From Serratia inhibens (lineage in GTDB: Bacteria > Pseudomonadota > Gammaproteobacteria > Enterobacterales > Enterobacteriaceae): DNA of 64,000 bases. Location of the stretch: positions 62,001 to 126,000 of the forward strand of contig NZ_QYYG01000001.1 in assembly GCF_003591175.1 (NCBI RefSeq), written 5' to 3'. Every line of letters begins with the position of its first letter. The stretch's first letter is position 1. Positions 19,000-28,937 of the stretch are shown piece by piece. The notes beneath the pieces were generated by a model. That model did not search any database, was not told the origin of the DNA, and was given only the letters and a program-made list of their open reading frames with translations. Made by a program: the position numbers and the translations under genes.

Positions 19000-21672
19000 T
19001 TATTTTTTGGACTTTTTTTCCGCTTTGGCCGCAATCGGTGCAACCACAACTTCTTCATCGTCCGCTTCGCTGAACTTACGTCCGTAGAAGGTATCCAGCA
19101 TGATTTGCTTCAGTTCGGCAATCAGCGGATAACGCGGGTTGGCGCCGGTACACTGGTCGTCGAAAGCGTCTTCGGACAGCTTGTCGACCTTCGCCAGGAA
19201 ATCGGCTTCCTGCACGCCGGCTTCACGGATGGATGCAGGGATGCCCAGCTCGGTTTTGATCTCATCCAGCCATACCAGCAGCTTCTCGATTTTTTGCGCG
19301 GTACGGTCGCCCGGGGCGCTCAGGCCGAGGTGGTCGGCGATCTCTGCGTAGCGACGACGTGCCTGTGGGCGGTCGTACTGGCTGAAGGCCGTCTGCTTGG
19401 TCGGATTGTCGTTCGCGTTATAGCGAATGACGTTGGAGATCAACATGGCGTTGGCCAGGCCGTGCGGGATGTGGAACTCGGAGCCCAGTTTGTGGGCCAT
19501 GGAGTGGCAAACCCCCAGGAAGGCGTTGGCAAATGCGATACCGGCAATGGTCGCGGCGTTGTGCACACGCTCACGGGCTACCGGGTTCTTGGCACCTTCT
19601 TTGTAGCTGGCAGGCAGATATTCTTTCAGCAATTTCAGCGCTTGCAGCGCCTGGCCGTCAGAGTATTCGTTCGCCAGTACCGAAACATAAGCTTCCAGCG
19701 CGTGGGTAACCGCATCCAGACCGCCGAATGCACACAGCGATTTCGGCATGTTCATCACCAGATTGGCGTCAACGATCGCCATATCCGGCGTCAGCGCGTA
19801 GTCAGCCAGCGGGTATTTCTGGCCGGTCGCATCGTCGGTCACTACCGCAAACGGCGTGACTTCAGAACCGGTGCCTGAGGTGGTGGTGACGGCAATCATT
19901 TTCGCTTTGACGCCCATTTTCGGGAACTTGTAGATACGTTTACGGATGTCCATAAAGCGCAGCGCCAGGTCTTCGAAATGGGTTTCCGGGTGTTCGTACA
20001 GTACCCACATGATCTTCGCAGCATCCATCGGTGAACCGCCGCCCAGCGCGATAATCACGTCTGGTTTGAAGGAGTTCATCTGCTCGGCGCCTTTACGCAC
20101 GATGGACAATGTTGGGTCCGCTTCTACCTCAAAGAACACTTCTGTTTCAATGCCGTGCGATTTCAGAACCGTAGTAATCTGGTCTGCATAGCCGTTATTG
20201 AACAGGTAGCGGTCGGTCACAATGAAGGCGCGTTTTGCCCCGTCGGTCGCTACTTCTTCCAGCGCGATAGGCAGTGAGCCACGGCGGAAGTAGATTGATT
20301 TCGGAAGTTTATGCCACAACATGTTTTCTGCTCGCTTCGCTACAGTTTTCTTGTTGATCAAGTGTTTTGGACCGACGTTTTCAGAGATGGAGTTCCCCCC
20401 CCATGAACCGCAGCCCAGCGTCAATGACGGAGCGAGTTTAAAGTTGTACAGGTCACCGATCCCCCCCTGAGATGCCGGGGTGTTGATCAGGATACGTGCG
20501 GTTTTCATCTTGTCGCCGAAGAAGGCAACGCGTTCCGGCTGGTTATCCTGGTCGGTATACAGGCACGACGTATGGCCGATACCGCCCATGGCGACCAGCT
20601 TTTCGGCTTTGCTGACGGCGTCTTCAAAGTCTTTGGCGCGATACATTGCCAGTGTCGGAGAGAGTTTCTCGTGAGCGAAAGGTTCGGATTCATCAACCAG
20701 TTTCACTTCACCGATCAGCACCTTGGTGCTTGCAGGCACTTTAATACCGGCCATTTCGGCAATTTTCGGTGCAGACTGACCCACGATGGCCGCGTTCAAC
20801 CCGCCGTTTTTCAGAATGATGTCCTGGACCGCTTTCAGCTCTTTGCCTTGCAGCAGGTAGCCGCCATGGGAAGCGAAACGTTCACGCACTGCATCGTAGA
20901 TGGAGTCTACGACGATGACAGACTGCTCGGAGGCGCAAATGACACCGCTGTCGAAGGTTTTGGACATCAGGATCGATGCAACGACGCGTTTGATATCCGC
21001 CGTTTCGTCAACCACCACCGGGGTGTTACCGGCACCGACGCCGATGGCAGGCTTGCCGGAGCTGTAGGCGGCTTTCACCATGCCAGGGCCGCCGGTAGCG
21101 AGGATCAGGTTGATGTCCGGGTGGTGCATTAACTGGTTGGACAGTTCAACGGTAGGCTGGTCAATCCAGCCGACGATGTCTTTTGGCGCCCCGGCGGCAA
21201 TCGCTGCCTGCAGCACGATATCCGCGGCTTTATTGGTGGCGTTTTTCGCACGTGGGTGCGGGGAGAAGATAATGCCGTTACGGGTTTTCAGGCTGATCAG
21301 CGCTTTGAAAATAGCCGTAGAAGTTGGGTTGGTGGTTGGCACGATACCGCAAATCAGACCGATAGGCTCGGCGATGGTGATGGTACCGAAAGTATCGTCT
21401 TCGGACAGGATACCGCAGGTTTTTTCATCTTTATAAGCGTTGTAGATATACTCTGAAGCGAAGTGGTTTTTGATCACTTTATCTTCAACGATACCCATGC
21501 CGGATTCAGCAACGGCCATTTTAGCCAGAGGAATACGGGCATCGGCAGCGGCGAGGGCAGCAGCGCGGAAGATTTTATCAACTTGCTCTTGAGTGAAGTT
21601 GGCATATTCGCGCTGGGCTTTTTTGACACGTGCAACTAGCTCGTTCAGTTCAGCGACATTCGTTACAGCCAT
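19000..21672 (-). CDS. adhE: bifunctional acetaldehyde-CoA/alcohol dehydrogenase AdhE
   Basis: Reduces acetyl-CoA to acetaldehyde and then ethanol, regenerating NAD+ in fermentation; forms spirosome filaments. The 890-residue protein has the N-terminal aldehyde dehydrogenase domain with catalytic Cys246 in GVICASEQ and a C-terminal iron-dependent alcohol dehydrogenase domain (GGGSPMDAAKIMW, with His ligands in SMAHKLGSEFHIPHGLANA). The C-terminal tail is lysine-rich. Length matches E. coli (891). The 520-base upstream gap carries an FNR-like site, consistent with anaerobic induction. Confidence 0.98.
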   Translation of the reverse strand: MAVTNVAELNELVARVKKAQREYANFTQEQVDKIFRAAALAAADARIPLAKMAVAESGMGIVEDKVIKNHFASEYIYNAYKDEKTCGILSEDDTFGTITIAEPIGLICGIVPTTNPTSTAIFKALISLKTRNGIIFSPHPRAKNATNKAADIVLQAAIAAGAPKDIVGWIDQPTVELSNQLMHHPDINLILATGGPGMVKAAYSSGKPAIGVGAGNTPVVVDETADIKRVVASILMSKTFDSGVICASEQSVIVVDSIYDAVRERFASHGGYLLQGKELKAVQDIILKNGGLNAAIVGQSAPKIAEMAGIKVPASTKVLIGEVKLVDESEPFAHEKLSPTLAMYRAKDFEDAVSKAEKLVAMGGIGHTSCLYTDQDNQPERVAFFGDKMKTARILINTPASQGGIGDLYNFKLAPSLTLGCGSWGGNSISENVGPKHLINKKTVAKRAENMLWHKLPKSIYFRRGSLPIALEEVATDGAKRAFIVTDRYLFNNGYADQITTVLKSHGIETEVFFEVEADPTLSIVRKGAEQMNSFKPDVIIALGGGSPMDAAKIMWVLYEHPETHFEDLALRFMDIRKRIYKFPKMGVKAKMIAVTTTSGTGSEVTPFAVVTDDATGQKYPLADYALTPDMAIVDANLVMNMPKSLCAFGGLDAVTHALEAYVSVLANEYSDGQALQALKLLKEYLPASYKEGAKNPVARERVHNAATIAGIAFANAFLGVCHSMAHKLGSEFHIPHGLANAMLISNVIRYNANDNPTKQTAFSQYDRPQARRRYAEIADHLGLSAPGDRTAQKIEKLLVWLDEIKTELGIPASIREAGVQEADFLAKVDKLSEDAFDDQCTGANPRYPLIAELKQIMLDTFYGRKFSEADDEEVVVAPIAAKAEKKSKK

Positions 21673-22192
21673 AATGCTCTCCTGATAATGTTAAACTCTT
21701 TCAGTAAATAAGCCGTGCGAGCAACAAGTATAGACGCCTAAATGGAAAATGCTGCTTAAAAACAAGGACTTTCCATACTATGCAACGCATGCTGCTGATT
21801 TGCTTAAAGAGCTTTCCCACGGCTTCCGGGGAGAAGCGGCGGGTTGAACAGAGATACCTCTTTTTCCTTAACCTGTTCTACTCCCTGACTACGACTAAGA
21901 GCTTAACTACTCTTGATTAGCGGTTTTGTGATTTAAATCATGAAAAGTGCAGGCTGACACCATTCAGCTCGAGTTGTTGAGAGTTATTCTTGATAACACT
22001 GTGGCAGATGTGTTTTTTAAACATAAAAAATCATAAACCGTACATTACTTTAACAATAGCGAATTATTTCAGATTATTTGCTCTTAAAGGATAAAAATGC
22101 TGCATTCGGCCAATGGATTACCCGTGGCAATTCCATTACATTAGCGCGCGTAGGCAGTATCACTTTTCAGAGCTATTTAAGCGGAGTCATTT
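21673..22192. promoter_or_regulatory. adhE-ychE divergent regulatory region with FNR-like site
   Basis: 520 bases with no convincing ORF. The palindrome TGATTTAAATCA at 21929-21940 keeps the TGAT-N4-ATCA core of an FNR/Crp-type half-site pair, about 260 bases before the adhE start. E. coli adhE has a long leader with regulators bound well upstream, so the distance is not unreasonable. A ychE promoter must also be here. Confidence 0.5.
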
Positions 22193-22837
22193 GTGGGCCA
22201 ATCTCTGTTGGATTTTTCCGGCTACATTAAATTTTTTGTCGGCCTGTTTGCGCTGGTGAACCCGGTGGGCATTTTGCCGGTGTTTATCAGCATGACCAGT
22301 TACCAGGCAGCGGCCGGGCGCAATAAAACGAATATGACCGCCAACCTGTCGGTCGCCATTATCCTGTGGACCTCGTTGTTTCTGGGGGAAGGGATTTTGC
22401 GCATGTTCGGTATCTCCATTGATTCGTTTCGCATCGCCGGCGGCATTCTGGTGGTGACCATCGCCATGTCGATGATCAGCGGCAAGCTGGGTGAAGATAA
22501 GCAGAACAAACAGGAAAAATCAGAGAGCGCGATCCGCGAAAGCATTGGCGTAGTGCCGTTGGCGCTGCCGCTGATGGCGGGGCCGGGCGCTATCAGTTCC
22601 ACGATAGTCTGGAGTTCCCGCTACCATAACTGGCAAAACCTGCTGGGTTTTAGCCTGGCGATTGCGTTGTTTGCCTTCTGCTGTTGGTTGCTGTTCCGTG
22701 CCGCTCCTTTGCTGGTGCGTCTACTGGGGCAAACCGGCATCAACGTTATCACCCGTATTATGGGGTTGCTGCTAATGGCATTGGGCATCGAGTTTATTGT
22801 TACCGGTATTAAAGCCATATTCCCGGGACTGTTGTAA
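22193..22837 (+). CDS. ychE: MarC/YchE family inner-membrane protein
   Basis: A 214-residue protein with about six hydrophobic segments and the family motifs NPVGILPVFISMTS and LPLMAGPGAISS. Starts at GTG 22193 after GCGGAG. MarC-family proteins were once linked to multiple antibiotic resistance, but no transport function is established. Conserved position between adhE and oppA. Confidence 0.93.
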   Translation: MGQSLLDFSGYIKFFVGLFALVNPVGILPVFISMTSYQAAAGRNKTNMTANLSVAIILWTSLFLGEGILRMFGISIDSFRIAGGILVVTIAMSMISGKLGEDKQNKQEKSESAIRESIGVVPLALPLMAGPGAISSTIVWSSRYHNWQNLLGFSLAIALFAFCCWLLFRAAPLLVRLLGQTGINVITRIMGLLLMALGIEFIVTGIKAIFPGLL

Positions 22838-22847
22838 TCAGGTCAGT

Positions 22848-22875
22848 GAGTCGCGAATAGGATAATTCGCGACTC
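22848..22875 (+). terminator. hairpin after ychE
   Basis: Perfect 11-bp inverted repeat GAGTCGCGAAT/ATTCGCGACTC beginning ten bases after the ychE stop. The sequence after it is AT-rich (AAATTAATTTT) but without a clean T run, so termination may be partial. Confidence 0.6.
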
Positions 22876-23527
22876 AAATTAATTTTAAAAATTAAAATTA
22901 ATTATCAGCTCGCATTAATATAGTGCGTAATATGAATGAATTTTCCTCACTTGCACCACTATGTGGCATAAATCTCACTTTACTGCTCAATAAAAGCTCT
23001 AAGCGTTATTTTTGACCCTTATCTTGCGCCTTTTTTGCCCTTTATAACCCTCCTGACGTCAAATCTGCTGTTAATTTAGTCACATCATTCTGTAGGGCTT
23101 GTCTCGCTTTCATCCAGGTGTTATTAGTGATTAACCGCGTATAAGCAGGTGTTTGTTCTTTGAACTGCCCCTTTGTTAACTGAATGTTTCTTTGCTGTGC
23201 TTGCCTGTCTTTCCCGCGGAGCTTGCGCAATGAGTTTTTTGGTTTTTATCAATAAAATCATTATGTTGAATTTTGGTGTGGTTACCTGACTGGGGATGCG
23301 CCAAATCGCACTTTGGTCAATAAAAGAGAATTGCGTAACATTTTCGTAAAAATTATTGGCTATGGAATTTGGCTTCTGCTAATTTCCGAGCAACTTTATA
23401 CGCTTAATTAATTGCAAAGCGTCGTCAAAGTGGGAACGATTCTTGCTGGTGTCCGTTATTTAGAATTCTTATAAATACTTCACGAATATCGATAAGCAAT
23501 GCTTGTTGGTGAAAAGGAGCCTCGACT
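22876..23527. promoter_or_regulatory. oppA upstream region (about 650 bases)
   Basis: AT-rich gap before the opp operon. It holds the opp promoter and leader; the last part has an AAAGGAG ribosome site for oppA1. A 62-codon minus-strand frame at 23042-23230 (starting MRKLRGKDRQ, ending TADLTSGGL) shows no recognisable domain and is probably not a gene, or is a remnant. No tRNA or named sRNA seen. Confidence 0.4.
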
Positions 23528-25165
23528 ATGCAGCAAACAATGAAGCGCACACCGTTGACCATGTTCTTTGCCGGTATGCTGAATCTCGGCGCCGTTTATT
23601 CCGTACAGGCGGCCGATGTTCCGGCCGGGGTGCAATTGGCCCAACAGCAAAGCATTGTGATCAACAACGGCAGCGAAGTCGCTTCATTGGATCCGCACAA
23701 GGTCGAAGGGACGCCTGAAAGCAATATCATTCTTAACCTGCTGGAAGGATTGGTCAGCACCGACGCCAATGGGCATGTGGTGCCGGCCGCCGCGGCAAGC
23801 TGGGAAAATCAGGATTTTAAAACCTGGACCTTCCACCTGCGCCCGGATGCGGTGTGGAGCGACGGCTCCCCGCTTACCGCGCAGGATTTCGTCTACAGTT
23901 GGCAGCGTCTGGCCGATCCCAAAATCGCTTCCCCTTACGCCAGCTATTTGCAATACGCCAAAATTGAAAACGTCGACGCTATCCTGACCGGCAAGAAAAG
24001 CCCGCAAACCCTTGGCGTTAAGGCCATCGATGACAAGACGCTGCAGGTCCAACTGAGCGAGCCGGTGCCGTACTTTGTCAGCATGTTGAGCCATACCTCG
24101 CTGAAACCGGTAAAACGGGCGGTCGTTGAAAAGTTTGGCGACAAATGGACGTTGCCCGCCAACTATGTCGGCAATGGCGCTTACCGCCTGAAAGAGTGGG
24201 TGGTGAATGAGCGCATTGTGCTTGAACGCAACCCGAGCTACTGGAACAACAAAAAAACGATCATCGATCAGGCGACCTTCTTGCCGCTGGCTTCAGAGGT
24301 CAGCGACGTCAACCGCTTCCGCAGCGGTGAGATTGATATCACCAACAGTGCCATTCCGCCGAACCTGTTCGTGAAGATGAAAAAAGAAATCCCGGAGCAG
24401 CTGCACGTTAACCCGTTCCTGTGCACGTTCTATTACGAACTCAATAATCAGCGCGCACCCTTTACCGACTCCAGGGTGCGCACTGCGGTGAAATTAACGC
24501 TCGATCGCGACATCATCGCCAACAAAATCATGGGCCAGGGCCAGATCCCGGCGTACAACTTCACCCCAACCTTTACCGATGGCGCCAGGTTCACCGCGCC
24601 GGAATGGGCGGGCTGGAGCCAGGAACAGCGTAATGCCGAAGCGAAAAAACTGTTGGCGCAAGCCGGTTTCACTGCGGCAAATCCCTTGAAGTTCACGCTG
24701 TTGTACAACACCTCGGATCAAAACAAACAGCAGGCGATCGCTGCGGCTTCGATGTGGAAGAAAAACCTCGGGGCGGATGTCACATTGCGCAATCAGGAGT
24801 GGAAAACCTCGTTGGAAAGCCGCCATCAAGGCCAGTACGACGTGGCGCGTGCGACCTGGTGCGGCGATTATAACGAGCCAAGCGCCTTCCTGAATCTGGT
24901 GATGTCCACTAGCAGCATGAACACTATCTTCTACAAGAGCCCGGTATTCGACGCCCTGATGGCCAGTACGCTGAAGGCGCCGGATGAGGCTGCACGCGCC
25001 GCTATTTACCAACAGGCGGAAGCGCAGTTGGATAAAGATTCGGCGTTGGTTCCGGTGTATTACCGCATCAGCGCGCGCCTGATCAGGCCGTCTGTGGGGG
25101 GCTTTACCGGTAAAGATCCGCTGGATTATACCGATGTGAAAAATCTGTACATCATCAAGCAGTAA
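23528..25165 (+). CDS. oppA: oligopeptide ABC transporter periplasmic binding protein, first copy
   Basis: Captures peptides of 2-5 residues in the periplasm for OppBCDF. The 545-residue precursor has a signal peptide (cleavage near residue 28, VQA-A) and mature start ADVPAGVQLAQQQ. Solute-binding family 5 signature around PDAVWSDGSPLTAQDFVYSWQ. A strong ribosome site AAAGGAGCC precedes ATG 23528. It is clearly paralogous to the next gene over its full length but diverged throughout, so this is an old tandem duplication and the two may differ in peptide preference. Confidence 0.95.
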   Translation: MQQTMKRTPLTMFFAGMLNLGAVYSVQAADVPAGVQLAQQQSIVINNGSEVASLDPHKVEGTPESNIILNLLEGLVSTDANGHVVPAAAASWENQDFKTWTFHLRPDAVWSDGSPLTAQDFVYSWQRLADPKIASPYASYLQYAKIENVDAILTGKKSPQTLGVKAIDDKTLQVQLSEPVPYFVSMLSHTSLKPVKRAVVEKFGDKWTLPANYVGNGAYRLKEWVVNERIVLERNPSYWNNKKTIIDQATFLPLASEVSDVNRFRSGEIDITNSAIPPNLFVKMKKEIPEQLHVNPFLCTFYYELNNQRAPFTDSRVRTAVKLTLDRDIIANKIMGQGQIPAYNFTPTFTDGARFTAPEWAGWSQEQRNAEAKKLLAQAGFTAANPLKFTLLYNTSDQNKQQAIAAASMWKKNLGADVTLRNQEWKTSLESRHQGQYDVARATWCGDYNEPSAFLNLVMSTSSMNTIFYKSPVFDALMASTLKAPDEAARAAIYQQAEAQLDKDSALVPVYYRISARLIRPSVGGFTGKDPLDYTDVKNLYIIKQ

Positions 25166-25315
25166 AAGGGGTATTACGCCACGCCAACATCGGGGAGTAA
25201 TACAGGGAAGGCCGCCTGCCGCATTCGTTCACCTGCAGTCGGTATAACAAGGTCCGCTCACGGGCAACGCAGGCTCCACGATGAGTCTGTGATAATAAAA
25301 AACTGGAGTATATCA

Positions 25316-26953
25316 ATGACCAACATCACGAAAAAAACCATCCTTGCCGCCGGCATCCTTGCCGCGCTGGGCATCACAGCAACCGGAAGTGCCATTGCGG
25401 CCGACGTGCCGGCGGGCGTGCAACTGGCAGAGAAACAAGTGCTGGTACGTAACAACGGCGCAGAAGTGCAGTCGTTGGATCCGCATAAAATTGAAGGGGT
25501 ACCCGAGTCCAACGTCTCCCGCGATTTGCTGGAAGGCTTGACCATCAACGATCAAAATGGCGCCATCGTTCCCGGCGTAGCGGAAAGCTGGGATAACAAA
25601 GACTTTAAAGTCTGGACCTTCCACCTGCGCAAAGACGCGAAATGGTCGAACGGCGAGCCGGTTACGGCGCAAGATTTCGTCTACAGCTGGCAGCGTCTGG
25701 CCGATCCTAAAACCGCCTCTCCGTATGCCAGCTATGTGCAGTATGCGCACATTGCCAATATCGACGACATCATCGTCGGCAAGCAAAAGCCGGAAGCGCT
25801 CGGTGTGAAAGCGATTGACGATCATACCTTCGAAGTGACGCTGACCGAGCCGGTGCCTTATCTGCCTAAACTGCTGGCGCACCCCTCCATGTCGCCAGTC
25901 AATAAAGCCGCGGTAGAAAAATTTGGCGAGAAGTGGACCCAGCCGCAGAACTTCGTGGCCAATGGCGCATACAAATTGAAAGGCTGGACGGTGAACGAAC
26001 GTATCGTCCTGGAGCGCAACCCGGAATACTGGGATAACGCCAAAACCGTGATCAACCAGGTTACCTACCTGCCAATCTCTTCAGAAGTCACGGACGTTAA
26101 CCGTTACCGCACCGGCGAGATCGACATGACCTATAACAACATGCCGATTGAGCTGTTCCAGAAGCTGAAAAAAGAGATCCCGACAGAAGTTCACGTCGAT
26201 CCGTACCTGTGTACCTATTACTACGAAATCAACAACCAGAAGTCGCCGTTGACCGACGTGCGCGTGCGTACCGCCCTGAAGTTGGGTATGGATCGCGATA
26301 TCATCGTTAACAAAGTGAAAAACCAGGGCGATCTGCCAGCTTACGGTTACACCCCGCCATACACCGACGGTGCCAAGCTGACACCACCAGAGTGGTTCGG
26401 TTGGACCCAGGACAAGCGTAACGAAGAAGCGAAAAAACTGCTGGCTGAAGCCGGCTATGGCCCAGGTAAACCCTTGACGCTGAGCCTGCTGTACAACACG
26501 TCGGATCTGCACAAGAAGCTGGCGATCGCTGCCGCCTCTATCTGGAAGAAAAACCTGGGCGTAGATGTGAAGCTGGTTAACCAAGAGTGGAAAACCTTCC
26601 TGGACACCCGTCATCAGGGCAACTTCGATATTGCACGCGCAGGCTGGTGTGCGGATTATAATGAGCCTTCCTCCTTCCTGAATACCATGTTGTCCGACAG
26701 CAGCAACAATACTGCACATTATAAGAGCGCGGAATTCGACAAGCTGATTGGCGATACCCTGAAAGCGAAAACTGACGACGAACGTGCAGCCCTGTACCAA
26801 AAGGCCGAAGTCCAGTTGGATAAAGATTCAGCCATTGTGCCGGTTTATTACTATGTGAACGCCCGTCTGGTGAAACCTTACGTTGGCGGTTATACCGGTA
26901 AAGACCCGCTGGATAATCTCCACGTAAAAGATCTTTATATTATCAAACATTGA
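25316..26953 (+). CDS. oppA: oligopeptide ABC transporter periplasmic binding protein, second copy
   Basis: A second OppA of 545 residues with signal peptide (near residue 28, AIA-A) and mature start ADVPAGVQLAEKQVLVRNNG. ATG 25316 has CTGGAG as ribosome site; an upstream in-frame ATG at 25289 is not needed. It is the copy closer to E. coli OppA and is next to oppB. A gap of about 150 bases separates it from the first copy. Highly expressed periplasmic receptor in relatives, also used for cell-wall peptide recycling with MppA-like partners. Confidence 0.97.
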   Translation: MTNITKKTILAAGILAALGITATGSAIAADVPAGVQLAEKQVLVRNNGAEVQSLDPHKIEGVPESNVSRDLLEGLTINDQNGAIVPGVAESWDNKDFKVWTFHLRKDAKWSNGEPVTAQDFVYSWQRLADPKTASPYASYVQYAHIANIDDIIVGKQKPEALGVKAIDDHTFEVTLTEPVPYLPKLLAHPSMSPVNKAAVEKFGEKWTQPQNFVANGAYKLKGWTVNERIVLERNPEYWDNAKTVINQVTYLPISSEVTDVNRYRTGEIDMTYNNMPIELFQKLKKEIPTEVHVDPYLCTYYYEINNQKSPLTDVRVRTALKLGMDRDIIVNKVKNQGDLPAYGYTPPYTDGAKLTPPEWFGWTQDKRNEEAKKLLAEAGYGPGKPLTLSLLYNTSDLHKKLAIAAASIWKKNLGVDVKLVNQEWKTFLDTRHQGNFDIARAGWCADYNEPSSFLNTMLSDSSNNTAHYKSAEFDKLIGDTLKAKTDDERAALYQKAEVQLDKDSAIVPVYYYVNARLVKPYVGGYTGKDPLDNLHVKDLYIIKH

Positions 26954-27082
26954 TTTTTATGCCGGGGCGCTTCGGCGCCTCGTCACTGATCGGCTGATAA
27001 TGATAGAGCTGAAGTAAAGGCTAGAAATCCGCCGCCGATACGCACGTCGACGGCAGGCGGATTCATGGAACAGGTACGGGCA

Positions 27083-28003
27083 ATGTTAAAATTTATTCTA
27101 CGCCGCTGTCTGGAAGCAATTCCGACGCTGTTTATTTTGATCACCATTTCGTTTTTTATGATGCGCCTGGCGCCGGGAAGTCCCTTTACCGGCGAACGCG
27201 CGTTACCGCCTGAAGTGATGGCCAACATTGAGGCGAAATATCACCTCAACGATCCTATCTACAAGCAGTACTTCAACTATTTAGGCCAGCTCGCGCAAGG
27301 CGACTTTGGCCCGTCCTTCAAATACAAGGATTATTCGGTCAACGATCTGGTGGCCGCCTCTTTCCCGGTTTCAGCCAAATTGGGTCTGGCCGCATTTTTG
27401 CTGGCGGTGATATTGGGGGTTAGCGCCGGCGTCATTGCCGCGCTGAATCAAAACACCAAATGGGATTATACGGTAATGGGCTTTGCCATGACCGGGGTGG
27501 TTATCCCCAGTTTCGTGGTGGCGCCGTTACTGGTGTTGATTTTCGCCATCACGCTGAAATGGCTGCCGGGCGGCGGTTGGAACGGCGGGGCACCGAAATT
27601 TATCATTCTGCCGATGGTGGCGTTATCGCTGGCCTATATCGCCAGTATCGCCCGTATTACACGCGGATCGATGATTGAAGTGCTGCACTCAAACTTTATC
27701 CGTACCGCTCGCGCCAAGGGCCTGCCAATGCGCCGCATCATTCTGCGTCATGCATTGAAGCCTGCGTTATTGCCGGTGCTTTCCTATATGGGGCCTGCCT
27801 TTGTCGGCATCATCACCGGTTCGATGGTGATCGAAACCATTTATGGTTTGCCGGGTATCGGCCAACTGTTCGTTAACGGTGCGCTGAACCGTGACTATTC
27901 CCTGGTATTGAGCCTGACCATTCTGGTGGGCGGCCTGACTATTTTGTTTAACGCGATCGTGGACGTGCTGTACGCCGTTATCGATCCAAAAATTCGTTAT
28001 TAA
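27083..28003 (+). CDS. oppB: oligopeptide ABC transporter permease OppB
   Basis: One of two membrane subunits of the Opp channel. From ATG 27083 it is 306 residues, the E. coli length, starting MLKFILRRCLEAIPTLFILI; an ATG at 27065 adds six residues. Six membrane segments and the EAA loop (FIRTARAKGLPMRRIILRHALKPALLP) that docks onto the ATPases. Stops 14 bases before oppC. Confidence 0.97.
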   Translation: MLKFILRRCLEAIPTLFILITISFFMMRLAPGSPFTGERALPPEVMANIEAKYHLNDPIYKQYFNYLGQLAQGDFGPSFKYKDYSVNDLVAASFPVSAKLGLAAFLLAVILGVSAGVIAALNQNTKWDYTVMGFAMTGVVIPSFVVAPLLVLIFAITLKWLPGGGWNGGAPKFIILPMVALSLAYIASIARITRGSMIEVLHSNFIRTARAKGLPMRRIILRHALKPALLPVLSYMGPAFVGIITGSMVIETIYGLPGIGQLFVNGALNRDYSLVLSLTILVGGLTILFNAIVDVLYAVIDPKIRY

Positions 28004-28017
28004 GCTGGAGCACGCAA

Positions 28018-28926
28018 ATGATGTTGACGAAAAAGAACAGCGAAGCTCTGGAACACTTCAGCGAAAAGCTGGAAGTGGAAGGGCGAAGCTTGTGGCAGGA
28101 TGCTCGCCGCCGCTTTGTGCATAACCGTGCGGCGGTCAGTAGCCTGTTTGTGCTGGCGCTGATTACCCTGTTTGTGATTGTAGCGCCGTGGTTGTCGCAG
28201 TTCGCCTATGACGATACCGACTGGGCGATGATGTCGGCCGCGCCGAGTCTTGAATCTGCGCACTACTTCGGCACGGACTCCTCCGGCCGCGATTTACTGG
28301 TGCGCGTAGCGATTGGCGGGCGCATCTCGCTGATGGTCGGCGTGGCCGCAGCGCTGGTGGCGGTGATTGTCGGTACCCTGTACGGCGCGATGTCGGGTTA
28401 CCTGGGCGGCAAAACCGACTCGGTGATGATGCGCTTGCTGGAGATCCTCAACTCCTTCCCGTTCATGTTCTTCGTGATCCTGCTGGTGACCTTCTTCGGC
28501 CAAAATATCCTGTTGATCTTTGTGGCGATCGGCATGGTGTCGTGGCTGGATATGGCGCGTATTGTGCGCGGGCAAACCCTGAGCTTAAAGCGTAAAGAAT
28601 TTATCGAGGCGGCATTGGTGTGCGGGGTTTCAACCCGAAATATCGTACTGCGCCATATCGTGCCTAACGTGCTCGGCGTGGTAGTGGTGTACGCCTCGTT
28701 GCTGGTGCCGAGCATGATTCTGTTCGAATCCTTCCTCAGCTTCCTGGGGCTGGGCACGCAGGAGCCGTTAAGCAGCTGGGGCGCATTGCTCAGTGATGGC
28801 GCCAACTCGATGGAAGTTTCACCGTGGTTGCTGCTGTTCCCGGCGGGTTTCCTGGTTGTCACTCTGTTTTGTTTCAACTTTATCGGCGATGGTCTGCGTG
28901 ACGCCCTCGACCCGAAAGATCGTTAA
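28018..28926 (+). CDS. oppC: oligopeptide ABC transporter permease OppC
   Basis: The second membrane subunit, 302 residues as in E. coli, with a cytoplasmic N-terminal extension ([23 protein letters not shown]), six membrane segments and an EAA loop ([24 protein letters not shown]). The [12 protein letters not shown] motif is typical of the DppC/OppC family. oppD follows after 11 bases. Confidence 0.97.
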   Translation: MMLTKKNSEALEHFSEKLEVEGRSLWQDARRRFVHNRAAVSSLFVLALITLFVIVAPWLSQFAYDDTDWAMMSAAPSLESAHYFGTDSSGRDLLVRVAIGGRISLMVGVAAALVAVIVGTLYGAMSGYLGGKTDSVMMRLLEILNSFPFMFFVILLVTFFGQNILLIFVAIGMVSWLDMARIVRGQTLSLKRKEFIEAALVCGVSTRNIVLRHIVPNVLGVVVVYASLLVPSMILFESFLSFLGLGTQEPLSSWGALLSDGANSMEVSPWLLLFPAGFLVVTLFCFNFIGDGLRDALDPKDR

Positions 28927-28937
28927 GGAGTGCCATC

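Noticed and set aside
23042..23230. 62-codon minus-strand frame upstream of oppA
   Set aside because: No recognisable domain or clear ribosome site; possibly a remnant. Not strong enough for a gene call.
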